In this document: one piece after another, positions 33,301-42,255 of the stretch
Layout: every line of letters starts with the position of its first letter
How positions within the stretch are numbered: the first letter of the stretch is position 1
DNA from: Pseudeuparius sepicola
Lineage: Eukaryota > Arthropoda > Insecta > Coleoptera > Anthribidae
Assembly (NCBI GenBank): GCA_963920635.1
Contig: OY987305.1
Coordinates: 1,870,001 to 1,934,000, forward strand
Direction: 5' to 3'
Length of the DNA stretch: 64,000 nt
Program-made: the position numbers and the translations under genes
Notes under the pieces: generated by a model
Database searches by the model: none
Seen by the model: only the letters and a program-made list of their open reading frames with translations
What the model was told of the DNA's origin: nothing

Positions 33301-33632
33301 AATCTTAACCCTACTTAAATTCGCTTTTGACAACACAGTCCGCGAAGCCTGAAATTTTAGTTTGTAAGGCATCCAATTGTTTTGCGGACGGAAATTGCGT
33401 ATAACGCCTGGCTTGTGCCTTCCAGGTGGAACCCAACAATGGAGAAAGCATGGAAACTTTAACGGTGACGCCCGGAGGCATCACCACCCACTCCATGATG
33501 ATCCAGGGATCGAACAGCGACGGGCCGCAGGTGCTCCAGGTCCTGTCTTTAAAAGACGCGACTGTGTTAACCAAGGCGATGCAGGGCATCGCCGATGTTA
33601 AAACCGAGGAAACTATCATCAGCGACCAATAG
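21151..33632 (+). CDS. ewg: Erect wing, NRF-1-family transcription factor (whole coding region)
   Basis: Nuclear DNA-binding transcription factor, the insect orthologue of nuclear respiratory factor 1; in flies it is needed in neurons and indirect flight muscle. Coding exons: 21151-21343, 22808-22932, 22985-23158, 23214-23465, 27785-28048, 30664-30804, 30863-31007, 31064-31188, 33426-33632. The total is 1626 bp, 541 residues. Residues about 79-275 hold the conserved NRF-1 DNA-binding/dimerisation region: KKKKRPH nuclear signal, NPSIRKRHQNRLLRKLR, FATRVGQQAIVL, GIPTPVEKMTQAQLR, LKYSTGRGKPGWG, WWPKELPWANVR, SWTHALRQIV. The C-terminal half matches insect EWG (TITNPDGTVSI, PNNPIITLPDGTT, MYQTMVANIQ). 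Possible AATAAA signals lie at 34133 and 34212. The end of exon 5 is the least certain junction (donor GTCTGT). Confidence 0.95.
21509..22327. repeat. Inverted ends around part of ewg intron 1
   Basis: catagagatcatatatatat-aggtagag at 21509 is the reverse complement of ctctacctatatatatgat ... ctctatgg near 22327. This may mark the ends of an 0.8-kb non-autonomous element. No coding content was recognised. Confidence 0.4.
22236..22495. repeat. Direct and inverted copies of a short segment in ewg intron 1
   Basis: Segment attttaaa-c/t-tcgtcaaagattttcc ... ctacctatata occurs at 22236-22330 and again at 22398-22490. Between them an inverted copy makes a 24-bp stem (aaaatctttgacgaatttaa ... with its complement at 22392-22415) around a short AT-rich loop. 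Confidence 0.75.
22808..22932 (+). CDS. ewg: ewg exon 2: nuclear signal and start of DNA-binding domain
   Basis: Encodes GPVGVAAAAAIVSSKKKKRP and NPSIRKRHQNRLLRKLR, nearly the same as vertebrate NRF-1. Acceptor cttttag, donor GTAACA. Ends in phase 0. Confidence 0.94.
22985..23158 (+). CDS. ewg: ewg exon 3: DNA-binding domain
   Basis: 58 codons, from QTIDEFATRVGQQAIVL to ELENALAHQ. Acceptor attttttag; donor GTACTT is weak at positions +4 to +6. The intron before it is only 52 bp. Confidence 0.95.
23214..23465 (+). CDS. ewg: ewg exon 4: DNA-binding domain core
   Basis: 84 codons. Contains GIPTPVEKMTQAQLRCFIP, LKYSTGRGKPGWGRES and WWPKELPWANVRMDARSEDE, the most conserved part of NRF-1. Donor GTATAC. 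The last 11 exon bases, the donor and 184 bp of intron are duplicated 700 bp downstream. Confidence 0.96.
23455..23649 (+). repeat. 195-bp direct repeat, upstream copy (contains the true exon 4 donor)
   Basis: From the last 11 bases of ewg exon 4 (aaaaacagaag) through the donor GTATAC and 184 bp of intron. The second copy at 24154-24348 differs at about one position. Confidence 0.9.
23647..24146. mobile_element. Half-copy of the foldback element at 19823-20713
   Basis: Corresponds to 20221-20716 at very high identity (a few differences, such as cacacgcag versus cacgcgcag). It ends at the element terminus cacactg followed by a TA microsatellite. Only one arm is present, and it lies exactly between the two 195-bp direct repeats. 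Confidence 0.88.
24154..24348 (+). repeat. 195-bp direct repeat, downstream copy with a duplicated splice donor
   Basis: Near-identical to 23455-23649, including the exon-end context aaaaacagaag|gtatac. The donor here is a decoy with no upstream exon of its own. Confidence 0.9.
24349..26377. other. ewg intron 4, nothing recognised
   Basis: AT-rich intronic sequence. A slightly CpG-richer patch at 24810-24980 (ttgcggcagcgtctatggtg) is open in two frames but matches no protein I know and has no convincing splice sites. Confidence 0.4.
26378..27546. mobile_element. 1.17-kb palindromic foldback element in ewg intron 4
   Basis: Starts cagggtgattcagttttaat and ends with its complement, flanked by TA. 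The arms pair along the full length with midpoint 26962. An inner terminal pair (cagggtgttaaagttgc at 26488; complement ending 27435) has midpoint 26961.5, and a third (cagggtct at 26943) also centres within 5 bp. Confidence 0.9.
27785..28048 (+). CDS. ewg: ewg exon 5: end of DNA-binding domain and linker
   Basis: Acceptor tgtctctctcag, then ISWTHALRQIVINCYKFHGR (NRF-1 motif) and EDLLPVFSEEDEKAN, followed by a polar linker. I place the end at GCGCAA|GTCTGT because it keeps phase 0 into exon 6, but the donor is weak. The frame stays open to 28267, so a longer or alternative exon is possible. Confidence 0.85.
28184..29964. mobile_element. 1.78-kb foldback element in ewg intron 5
   Basis: Arms of about 620 bp around a loop near 28800-29345. 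Outer pair cagggtcattcacgtaagtg; middle pair gaacaccctatata at 28361; inner pair cagggtgttcgggaaaa at 28609. All three have midpoint 29074. The right end is followed by TA; the left is preceded by TG. The left end includes a sequence (cacgtaagtgg) that looks like a splice donor. Confidence 0.9.
30664..30804 (+). CDS. ewg: ewg exon 6: start of the activation region
   Basis: 47 codons: MTIQYAPTVLHTITNPDG, TVSIVQVDPNNPIITLPDG and TTAHVQGMAT, strongly resembling fly EWG. Acceptor cccattttag, donor GTGCGT. Confidence 0.92.
30863..31007 (+). CDS. ewg: ewg exon 7
   Basis: LQSQGDGTPVHTIQTIDGG, EVVDLTSVTEATLNSDGQ, ILTAEDGHG. Acceptor tttctttttcag, donor GTGAGG. Ends in phase 1; the preceding intron is 58 bp. 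Confidence 0.92.
31064..31188 (+). CDS. ewg: ewg exon 8
   Basis: VSGVITVPVTASMYQTMVA and NIQHLHTNSDGTVCVTP, matching fly EWG and the VPVSMYQTVV motif of vertebrate NRF-1. Acceptor acgttttcag, donor GTTAGA. It precedes the last intron, which in the fly is the ELAV-controlled one. Confidence 0.93.
31935..32215. repeat. Degenerate ~120-bp tandem repeat with AAGATGGC blocks
   Basis: Two to three units sharing gggtatcaaa-c/t-gaaagg, gtagaaaac, gtgaatgacgtcata and ccaagatggc blocks. A related single unit is at 54485-54560 inside another element. Confidence 0.65.
32584..33240. repeat. 323-bp tandem duplication with T-rich tracts in the last ewg intron
   Basis: The block beginning ttttatttttttatattgtg and ttcgccgaacaatccccaac recurs with period 323 (ttcgccg at 32611 and 32934). 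Copies are nearly identical, so the duplication is recent. Each junction carries gttttttatttttt-type tracts, giving three T-rich clusters in the transcript. Confidence 0.88.
33426..33632 (+). CDS. ewg: ewg last exon
   Basis: Acceptor gtgccttccag, then VEPNNGESMETLTVTPGGI ending DVKTEETIISDQ and TAG. The preceding intron is 2.2 kb and carries tandem U-rich duplications. Confidence 0.92.
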   Translation: MEPNNGESMETLTVTPGGITTHSMMIQGSNSDGPQVLQVLSLKDATVLTKAMQGIADVKTEETIISDQ

Positions 33633-36600
33633 GGTTATTGGGATTTATAAAATATTGTTCGGTTTGTAAACAAATTATGGATTTTTTACGCACGGGTATA
33701 AATCCGTTACCTTTTCGTCGGTGTTGCTGCAGATCTATACCGTATATCCTTTACCTTTTTATTTGATAACTATATTTTTATTACGGGGGTTTGATTCATA
33801 TGATTTTGCACATAAGTGTATATAGTACCTACGCAATTTCGATTTTCTGAGAGGAGTGTGCTTGGTTTACATGCCCAGTCAGTCGGTGTTATAAAAATAG
33901 ATTATTATGTGAAGAACATCAACAAAATGGACCAAATAGCGCAAAGAAGCTTGGGATATCATTTTATTTTAATAAAAAGCAATCTCATATCAAAATACCA
34001 TAACTATCAACATTTTTTCTCATTTTCCTTTCATTTCAATCCCAAGTGCCATATTTTTATATCATAATAAATTTTAAAGTAATAATTTTGTTTTATGTGA
34101 GAGCAGATTGAGGTAAGCTAAAAATTTAAATAAATAAACGTTCTGGTTGTATTTTGGTCTACATAGCGGCGGAACTTTTAAATAATTAGATGTTCTTACA
34201 TGTACCTAGTTAATAAATAATGTTCTGGGTAAGTGGACACATTGCATGGGTTTGATAGTCAATTTTTTATTTTCGACATATAGTCAATTATGACTTAGTA
34301 CAATGATGCGGTGATTTTTTTAACTACCTTATGCTTTTAAAGAACGCCAATTTTATATGTTTGTGCCACCCCCGAAAACATAAATGTTTCAATTTTTTAT
34401 TCGAGCCTTTGATGAATCTACCCTGATGTGATACAATGTGCCATTTTTAATCTCGAGAATCTCCACTTACACTGAATGATATTAATAATTATATAATCTG
34501 TCAGTCGTCAAAGCACGTTTTTTCGCGAATATTTTCAAAATTTCATATATAGAATTCTGTTTTTCACCTTTATTTTCACATAAACTTTGCTAAAATAGTA
34601 GTCAATTCTGAATAAAATGAAAATTCGTAAATTTTTCAAGAAAAAAACAGATTTGGGGCGAAATTAAATATTTATTTGCAAAAATGTGTTTTGACTCTAG
34701 AAAACTTGAAAATTCTTAAAAAGCTGTAGAAAAGTGGGTGGCACTTTCTTTCATTTTGTAGGTGGTGTAGGAAAAGTGAATTATGTACCCATTTTCCATT
34801 GTAATTTTAAGTTTAGTCGCAGTATTTAATGTATAGCAGTTTTTTGCTATACTAGTTTATCAGTTTTAAGATAAGCATGGAGAATTTTCCTTTTATTTGT
34901 ATTGATGGTACTTAAAATTTGTTGATCATGATCAAAACATAAAAGCAATTATATACATTTTTTGGTCCAACTTTTATCGATAATACTTCAAGAATCTATA
35001 GAAAACATCAACAGAAGTTAATTTTTTCGTATAAACATGTGTTGAAATTCTAACTGTTTTCGTAATACAGGGCGTCAAAGTTTTCATTAATTAAAGGAAA
35101 GGAAGACAGTTAAGGCAAACATATTTGGAATAGTTTCGACACATTATGTGCTATAAATTGAAAATAATTTGGCCTGTCTACTTCCACCAGTGCCCGTCAA
35201 CCAGTGTCAACCATAATAATTTTTAATAAAAAAAAAATGGTATGCTACTGGAAAAGTAATATTTTTTACTCTCGATAAATTTCGCATTCAATTTTAAGAA
35301 AGAAACTATTCTTGCCTTTTTTCTCAAAATTAATTTTTGTATGTTTTAAATTTTCTAGCAAAAGAAAATGAAAGTAGATCTAGGGTTTTGAAATTTTTGC
35401 ATACTTACTTACACTTTCCTTAATAACATTTTGAAAAATCATGTGTCTTGGAAGTCTTGAAAGAACAAATTTTTAAGAAAAGTTATCCAGAATTAAAAAC
35501 TGAACAGGTGTGCAAAATTCCAAAAGGCTAGACCTACCTTGATTTTCTTTTGCTAAAAACTTTAAAATGCTTAAAAATTAATTTTTCAAAATTGATACAT
35601 TTTTCGTAAAAAAGTCGAGAATAGTTAGTATTGATTGGGAAATATAGTGACGAAAAAAAAAAGGTTACTTTTCCAGTGGCGTACCATTTTTTTATTAAAA
35701 AATATAATGGTTGGCCCCCATTTCCGGAATGTGTTTACCTAAACCAAATATGTTTACCTAAACTGTCTTCGCTTAGGAGGAATTAAAGAAAACTTAAACT
35801 TTGACGCAAAAACAAAAACCGTTAGGATTTTGATACATGTTTATATGAAAAAATCCACTTATTTTGACGTTTTCTATAGATTCCTGAAGTTGTATCCAAA
35901 AAAGTTGGACCACCCTGTATATTAATAAGTCTCCATGTTTTCGTAAAACTATAGGTATTTTTTTATGAGTTTCTTTAATTTATTTACTGTTGTTATTGTT
36001 GCGAAATTTTAAGAGCGGTTTTAAGTTTTTGAACCTAGTTCATGCCATATATTTATAAATTATTCTTTTTTTATTTCCCGTTTTTAGTAATTCGAGTCGA
36101 TTATGCCAAAGATTGATAAATATTTTTTATTTATTTATTACGAGAATTACGTGTTTTATTTATTTTTTGCCAAATGCGAGGAAATATGTTTCGTTCTGTA
36201 ATAAAACTAGTCTAGAGTGTAGAAAATAACACTCTGCCATCGAAGGAGAAATCAAATAGTAATGAAGTCTTATTTTTTAAAATGCTTTTTAGACGCAAGG
36301 GTTTGTATACAGTTTGGGTTTAGTACTTAAAAACCACTTATCTGGAAACGGCTAACGAAATTTTATAAGTAAAATATAATTTTATTCTGTGTTGTGATGT
36401 ATGACGAGAAAGATGTAAAAACCAAATACTTAGCGAATAAAACCTTTCATGTATATTTAGGTGTATTAATTTCCAGAATAAAACCACACTTGTTTTATTA
36501 AAATATATTTAATAACAAAATGGTCAAAAAATTAACAAAAATAATCTCGCAATAATTTATATTTGTACATCCATATCTTGTGAAGTATCTACAGGCTTTG

Positions 36601-37362
36601 TTGTTGCTAAAATTATCACATTGGTATTTTTTGGATTGTGACTCACTATATACAGGGTCCTGCTCTTAAAACTGAACAAACTTTCAACTTTTCTCTTTTT
36701 GAGATTTTATCGATCTTGGTCTTTTAAAACAAATATATTCGGAAACTCTTATAAAAGTTTGAAATCTAAAAAAATACAAGCCTTAGCAGTTTTAAGTGGC
36801 GGACCTTGTATATTTGATTCCTAGGCAATCAAATCTATAATAAGCAAGAAGCATTATTTATACAAGCCACAAGCTTTTTCTATCTATTGTATGTATGCTA
36901 AGAACTTACAAATATTACCTCGGTATTACAAATAAAAACTCCTTAATTATGTTATTTATTTCCAAGTCAGCCCTCTTTAAACTTTTGTTAATTTTCTTCC
37001 AAAACACAATTAAAATCCTTTATTTCTTAGTAAACCGTGTCAAAATAAAATTAGTTGCTGAAAATCAGTTTGTTAAATCCGGAAATTATCACAAAAAATA
37101 CTGTAATAACACCCTGTAACAAATCAACTTATATTTTACGCCTTAATTTTATGTGAAATTTCTACTAATAAAAGATTGTACGAGGAAACAAAGCCAGTTT
37201 CAGTTGTCATAGCTTTCGAAATTAAAAGCACATCTAATAACATTATGATAATCTTGAGGCTTTCGGGACTCTGCCCTAGGAACTTTCTTCTCGAGTTTCC
37301 GCCCTTTAAAGCATTTTTTTAAGTACTATCGAACACAGCCACGTAACTATACTTCCGCTCGG
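33633..37362. other. Convergent intergenic region ewg / SLC41
   Basis: Begins with the probable ewg 3' UTR (AATAAA at 34133 and 34212) and ends with the probable SLC41 3' UTR (tttatt on the plus strand at 37019). Between them lies a palindromic element. No other coding sequence was recognised. Confidence 0.45.
34955..35917. mobile_element. ~960-bp palindromic foldback element 3' of ewg
   Basis: Arms 34955-35435 and 35440-35917 are inverted repeats (for example aatctatagaaaac / gttttctatagatt). The right end, gttggaccaccctgta, is intact; the left has lost the cagggtg start (acattttttggtccaac). An internal cagggcg is present on the left arm only. Confidence 0.82.
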
Positions 37363-37709
37363 TTAGTCAGTCGCGCCTTGGATTGGATTGTATTCTTGCT
37401 TGATGTACTTTAGGAACATGAACGCTAGAAGAAGCAAAGTGGAACCCAGGAGATCCCCTAGCGCCGTCAAGTAAGGTATTGCCGAATTATCCGGGTCCAT
37501 TTTAAACACCCACATTGTGTGGACCATCAGATGGGCAATGTACAGAAGAATCATTATTTGAATTAAACCTACTGCTAGGTACGCCATAATAAAAAATGGC
37601 CTAACACACAACAGCCCTTCATTATAACTTATATCGGCTAGAAGCACGAATATCGTCTGCCCTGGCAATGACATCATAATCAAAATCCTTGCCGTCTTTG
37701 CAGGTAGCA
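37363..37709 (-). CDS. SLC41: SLC41 last exon
   Basis: [20 protein letters not shown], long hydrophobic spans, [20 protein letters not shown], and the end [10 protein letters not shown] with a stop at 37365-37363. Confidence 0.94.
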
Positions 37710-40700
37710 CTACAAAAATCATAATTAAAAACTGCTCGACACGATTTCTTCAAAGCTCTTACCTCCTTTGAATAAAGCAGTCCACGGTGCTACCCACTGT
37801 TTAGTATGTGGCGGTATAACCCCTTTAACCGATGTCTTGTGAAGCATAGTCGATGTTCTACTAGCTTGCACCGACACCAAATTCCCTCCAATTCCGTTTA
37901 TAATCGGTTGGAAAACTACGTATCCCGTGAATTGGTCCACTGCACTGTCTAGGACCAGCCCACCAGCCCTACGCAAAGAAAAATATTTATTCTACCAGAA
38001 GACAATGGTAGATATGCAAGGAGAGTACTGCAGCGGAAATGGCGTCATTCTCGCCACGCCCTACGACCAATCGCGTTACTTGGCGGCCATTTTGGACGCT
38101 CATGCGAGCACAACATGGCCGCCAGGTGTGAAGAATGAGCTGATACAATTGCCGTTTAATTTGATCAGTAAGTACAGCGTGTCCCAAATAGTTTGCCCTA
38201 CCCCCTGGATCTCAGGAACCGTAAGAGATACGAAAAAAACTTGAATACAAAAGTTGTAAGGTTGGCAGTGGACGTAACCTCCCTTTTATTTTCACATATA
38301 CAGGGCGATATCGAATTTGCAGGACAAAAATAAAATATTTAGATTTTGACAATTGCATTAATCCTTTGGAATATTTGCATTCTCCATGAAATTTGCTACA
38401 GAACCGTTTTTTTGTTTTGTATTTTGGATGCGGCGTTGCCAAGATATCGAATTTTTCTTGAAATTTAGGGACTTCGTGGAGGTTATGGAAACTGAATGCT
38501 GTATCTTTACTTTAATAGATATCAAAGATATATTTTAGCCGAAGTATGACAGCACAACCGTGTGTGGTGTGGTATGTCGAAATTGGTTTTTGCATATACA
38601 GTGTGTGTTCATAACAGGCTCTCAAAATCGGATAATTTCAAACAGCAATAACTTATTTTTTTCAAATGGAATGACCCATATTTCTATAGTTTGTTGGATG
38701 CCGGCGTACAAGCCCCACATTTTGTGTAAATAACATTCTTACCAAAAACTACCCGTTTTCGAAATACCTATTTAGTATTTAAGAAAATTTCTTTGCATTT
38801 TTCATTCAGGTGAGAAGGTTTTATCAAGCAAGCCATAACTAATTTTCCAGACAGTGGCAGAAATAATTGTCATTTTAGATAATACGGGAAATAAAATTCC
38901 TTTACCCGTATACAGTATGTCCATGGATAGACATCCCAAGAGTACAAATAGACCAAAAGTTTAATTTTTAGACCAAAAGTCATTCTTGATAAAAGTTTCT
39001 GCTTCTCGAAAAAACATGGTCCACGAAGAGAATTTTCGATTTTTTTATACAGGGTGTCCAAAAAATACAAAAACATGAAGTGCGATCAAGAATAAACTGC
39101 CCTTATTTTTAAAAATATCAAATACTTTTACTTAGAAAAGTTGTTTAGAATTAAAAGATGTGTCCGATTGTCACTTTTCAAACAAATCAGCCAACTCCGT
39201 TTTTTTATTTCCAAGTGTGAAACTCCTTTGTGTTTAAAATTATCAAAAATATTTAGAAAAGTTTAAAAGACATGTCTGATTGTAACTTTTTAAGCAAATC
39301 GGACGACTTTGACTTAAATGGGTAAAAAATTACCCTCTGACACGTATTTTAATACTAAACAACTTTTCTAAATAAATATTTTTGATAATTTTAAACACAA
39401 GTAAAAGTTTTTGATATTTTTAAAAATAAAGGCAGTTTATTTTTGATCGCACTTCATGTTTTTGTATTTTTTGGACACCCTCTATAAAAAAATCTAAAAT
39501 TCTCTTCGTGGACCATATTTTTTCGAGAAGCAGAAACTTTTGTCAAGAATGACATTTTGTCGAAAAATGAAATTTTTGGTCCATTTGTCCTCTTGGGATG
39601 TCTATCCGTGGACTTAACTGTATACGGGTATAGGAATTTTATTTCCCGTATTATCTAAAATGACAATTATTTCCGCCACTGTATGGAAAATTAGTTATGG
39701 CTTGCTTGATAAAACCTTCTCACCTGAATGAAAAATGCAAAGAAATTTTCTTAAATACTAAATATCTCGAAAACGGGTAGTTTTTGGTATAGAATGTTAT
39801 TTACAAAAAATGTGGGGCTTGGACGCCGACATCCAACAAACTATAGAAGAATGGGTCATTCCATTTGAAAAAATAAGTTATTGCTGTTTGAAATTATCCG
39901 AATTTGAGAGCCTGTTATGAACACACTGTATATGCAAAAACCAATGTCGACATACCACACCACACACGGTTGTGCTGTCATACTTCGGCTAAAATATATC
40001 TTTGATATCTATTAAAGTAAAGATACAGCATTCAGTTTCCATAACCTCCACGAAGTCCCTAAATTCCAAGAAAAATTCGATATCTTGGTAACGCTGCATC
40101 CAAAATACAAAACAAAAAACGGTTCTGTAGCAAATTTCATGGAGAATGCGAATATTCCAAAGGATTAATGCGATTGTCAAAATCTAAATATTTTATTTTT
40201 GTCCTGCAAACACGAATCGCCCTGTATATGTGAAAATAAAAGAGAGGTTACGTCTACTGCCAACCTTACAACTTTTGTATTAAAGTTTTCTTCGTATCTC
40301 TTACGGTTCCTGAGATCCAGGGGGTAGGACAAACTATTTGGGACACGCTGTACCTACTTAAAAATTCACAAGGTACTGTACGATTAAATCGTCATTATTA
40401 TTATTACTTACCCACTGATGAATAAGGCAGAAAGTACTGGCGTCCAACCTCTAGTAAGTACCTTGCTAGTATATTCGTTCTTTCTTACAAGGAGGATCCA
40501 AATGGGCAAAAATATGCATAGGTAAACACCTAAGATTGAGTATAAGACCCAAGGGTATGTATCTAAAAAAAATTAAAATCGATTGATCTAAACACCTACA
40601 AAACACAATAGGTAGGTACTTACCATGAATGCTGTACAGCAAAGTAGCCCAAGTGGATAATACAACTAAGGAGACCACATCTCCAATGCTGGCTGCCAAG

Positions 40701-41799
40701 GGTGTTGCCACATTGTCTGGGTTTAACTTTACTTTTTTGGAAATTAAGATTACTGCTATCAATACAAAATCTACAAAACAAATAAATAAAAATCGATGAA
40801 ACCAGGCGGAAAGGTTCGTACTAACCTAAAATAAAGCACGACAGCGTAGCTGTCAGAACACTTGAAGCTGACAAGAGAAGAGCATCGTTCCAGTCAAATT
40901 TCCCATAAATAGCTGCTGATACAGAAACCGCAAATATAGACACTATGCAAGCCGCCACAATCGCTTGAATCTAAAAATTTGAAGATAAAAATAACTGACA
41001 CAAAAATTAAAAGTACAGTCAGTATATCCTAGTAGTCTAACTGGAATCGCTGTTAGTTGAAGCGCGGGAGTTAGTGACTACTGCGGTTATGATATACTGT
41101 GGTAAAAGCTAATCTCTGCCTGGAATTCAGCACTACCTGAAGAATTATGACGTTTTTTATTACCTGAACTAGCCCCACGTTTCCCACGATCATCTTAAAG
41201 ATTTCTTTCTTGGTGGTCATATTCCCCAAGTTCGCTTGTGTCGACAATCTCGATGCCAGACACATGTCCAAATTCCCTTTAAGCCCTAGAAGCGCCGGCA
41301 CCAAAATGAAGAGGGCGCTTACTTTTTGGAAAACTTCGGATTTCTAAAACAAGCCTGCATTGTTCAAGAGAAAACATTTTTGCGGGGTTTAGTATAGGTA
41401 CCTCGACGTTTCCTAGAACTAATCCTGCGCCGATCGTTCCCACTCCGGCTATCATGAAAGGTATGAAAACCTGAGCTGTTACAGAGAACCATTTTTCCTT
41501 CTCCAACGATTTTTCATCGTCGCAGGACGAAACGGATTTAATCGATTGGATCGACTTGCCGTACGATAGAGATTCAACTTTATTTCCTAAAATCGGCAAC
41601 ATAAAACGCCGTAAGAATTTTTGGAGGGTGTCTTACCAGTTTTTTCAAAAACTTCGTAGTCGTTAATGCTTAAAATAGTGGACACCGTCAATTGGTTCGG
41701 AGTAGGAGGTGAGATGGACAATTGAGAGTCAAAACTCTCTGACGGAGTGATGCTGCCGTCTTTCATGTCTTCATCCAAGTAGTCCACTCGTTGATTCAT
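37363..41799 (-). CDS. SLC41: SLC41-family (MgtE-like) magnesium transporter (whole coding region)
   Basis: Polytopic membrane transporter, the eukaryotic relative of bacterial MgtE; family members move Mg2+ across plasma or mitochondrial membranes. Coding exons on the minus strand: 41799-41637, 41586-41402, 41343-41164, 40970-40826, 40770-40624, 40562-40412, 37968-37763, 37709-37363. The total is 1524 bp, 507 residues, close to human SLC41A1. Two internally repeated halves are evident: [20 protein letters not shown] (132-151) pairs with [13 protein letters not shown] (349-361), and [18 protein letters not shown] (241-258) with [19 protein letters not shown] (464-482). These carry the conserved Asp/Asn residues of the ion pathway. 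Which vertebrate paralogue (A1, A2 or A3) it corresponds to cannot be told. The ATG has an acceptor two bases upstream. Confidence 0.94.
37763..37968 (-). CDS. SLC41: SLC41 exon 7: second MgtE signature
   Basis: [40 protein letters not shown], then a loop ending APWTALFKG. Acceptor tttgcgtag, donor GTAAGA. Confidence 0.94.
38001..38166 (+). promoter_or_regulatory. Promoter-like or exon-like island inside the SLC41 intron
   Basis: About 165 bp of raised GC. On the minus strand it has gattggtcg (CCAAT type) and gggcgtggc (GC-box type); on either strand it has ggcggccatttt and aacatggccgcc (YY1-like). On the plus strand it is open ([19 protein letters not shown] ...) with acceptor ctaccag and donor A|GTAAGT. 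No protein was recognised. Confidence 0.3.
38175..40350. mobile_element. 2.18-kb palindrome of five concentric inverted-repeat layers
   Basis: Layer pairs (start of left, end of right): 38175/40350 cagcgtgtcccaaatag; 38301/40224 cagggcgatatcg; 38599/39928 cagtgtgtgttcataac; 38913/39620 cagtatgtcc (right end degenerate); 39050/39482 cagggtgtccaaaaaatac. Midpoints are 39262.5, 39262.5, 39263.5, 39266.5 and 39266. Each layer starts CAG and most are next to TA. No open frame of note. It sits in the SLC41 intron between exons 6 and 7. Confidence 0.92.
40412..40562 (-). CDS. SLC41: SLC41 exon 6: linker between halves
   Basis: Span [20 protein letters not shown], then [20 protein letters not shown]. 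Acceptor tttttttag, donor GTAAGT. The intron that follows contains a 2.2-kb palindrome. Confidence 0.92.
40624..40770 (-). CDS. SLC41: SLC41 exon 5: Asp-rich signature of the first half
   Basis: [20 protein letters not shown] and [23 protein letters not shown] and GD are the conserved polar residues of the ion pathway. Donor GTAAGT. Confidence 0.93.
40826..40970 (-). CDS. SLC41: SLC41 exon 4: two membrane spans
   Basis: [20 protein letters not shown] and [20 protein letters not shown]. Acceptor tttttag, donor GTTAGT. Confidence 0.9.
41164..41343 (-). CDS. SLC41: SLC41 exon 3: first MgtE signature
   Basis: 60 codons with [20 protein letters not shown], the strongest family signature, and [19 protein letters not shown]. 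Acceptor ctaaaac on the plus strand; donor GTAATA. Confidence 0.95.
41402..41586 (-). CDS. SLC41: SLC41 exon 2: first membrane span
   Basis: [17 protein letters not shown] and then the first span [20 protein letters not shown], a typical SLC41 start. Donor GTACCT; ends in phase 0. Confidence 0.92.
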
Positions 41800-41801
41800 G
41801 T
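41637..41801 (-). CDS. SLC41: SLC41 first coding exon
   Basis: Acceptor aaatttcag, then AC and the ATG at 41799. Encodes the cytoplasmic N terminus ([15 protein letters not shown] ... [10 protein letters not shown]), acidic and serine-rich. Donor GTAAGA. Confidence 0.88.
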
Positions 41802-42143
41802 CTGAAATTTGGAGAAGAATATTTTTTGGTTTTTTCCAGACCTACTTATGCTGAAGTACCCGCGATTACAGTTTGGTAAGATACAATTCGGAAAGATTTC
41901 TATCTACAAAGAAAGCAATCATTTTTTTCGATCTAAGATATCATAGTGTTACTGACTGGTATAAATATGTTGTTGCACGACCAAGATATACCTACTGCTC
42001 TTGAACTTGGCATATTTAACTATAAATAATAATAGCTTGCGTTTTTGATCAACCTTCAGATAAGAGTTACTACTTAGAAAGAAAGTGCCAAATACTGTTA
42101 ATACTTTCTCTATAGTAACAATCAAAGAATTGTGTGACTTTAC

Positions 42144-42255
42144 CTTTGATCTTTTGGGCTGGATGCCCCCTAAAATATCGGCAGATACTTTATAGATGCA
42201 GAACAGGGTCGTGCTTGTTGGTAGCGTTTGGAGACTGCATCCAAACAGGATTAGT
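42144..42255 (-). other. SLC41: Probable SLC41 5' UTR exon
   Basis: Acceptor ttttcgtttcag and donor CAAAG|GTAAAG bound a 112-bp segment of higher GC than its flanks. Spliced to 41801 it has an in-frame stop (TAA) before the main ATG and no in-frame start after it, so it is UTR. It contains one upstream ATG in another frame. Confidence 0.6.

Larger units (their letters stand above)
31189..33425 (+). other. ewg: ewg last intron (candidate ELAV-regulated intron)
   Basis: A 2.2-kb intron between two well-supported exons. It contains a degenerate tandem repeat (31935-32215) and a 323-bp tandem duplication with T-rich tracts (32584-33240). 31260-31930 is AT-rich with nothing recognised. Confidence 0.6.
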
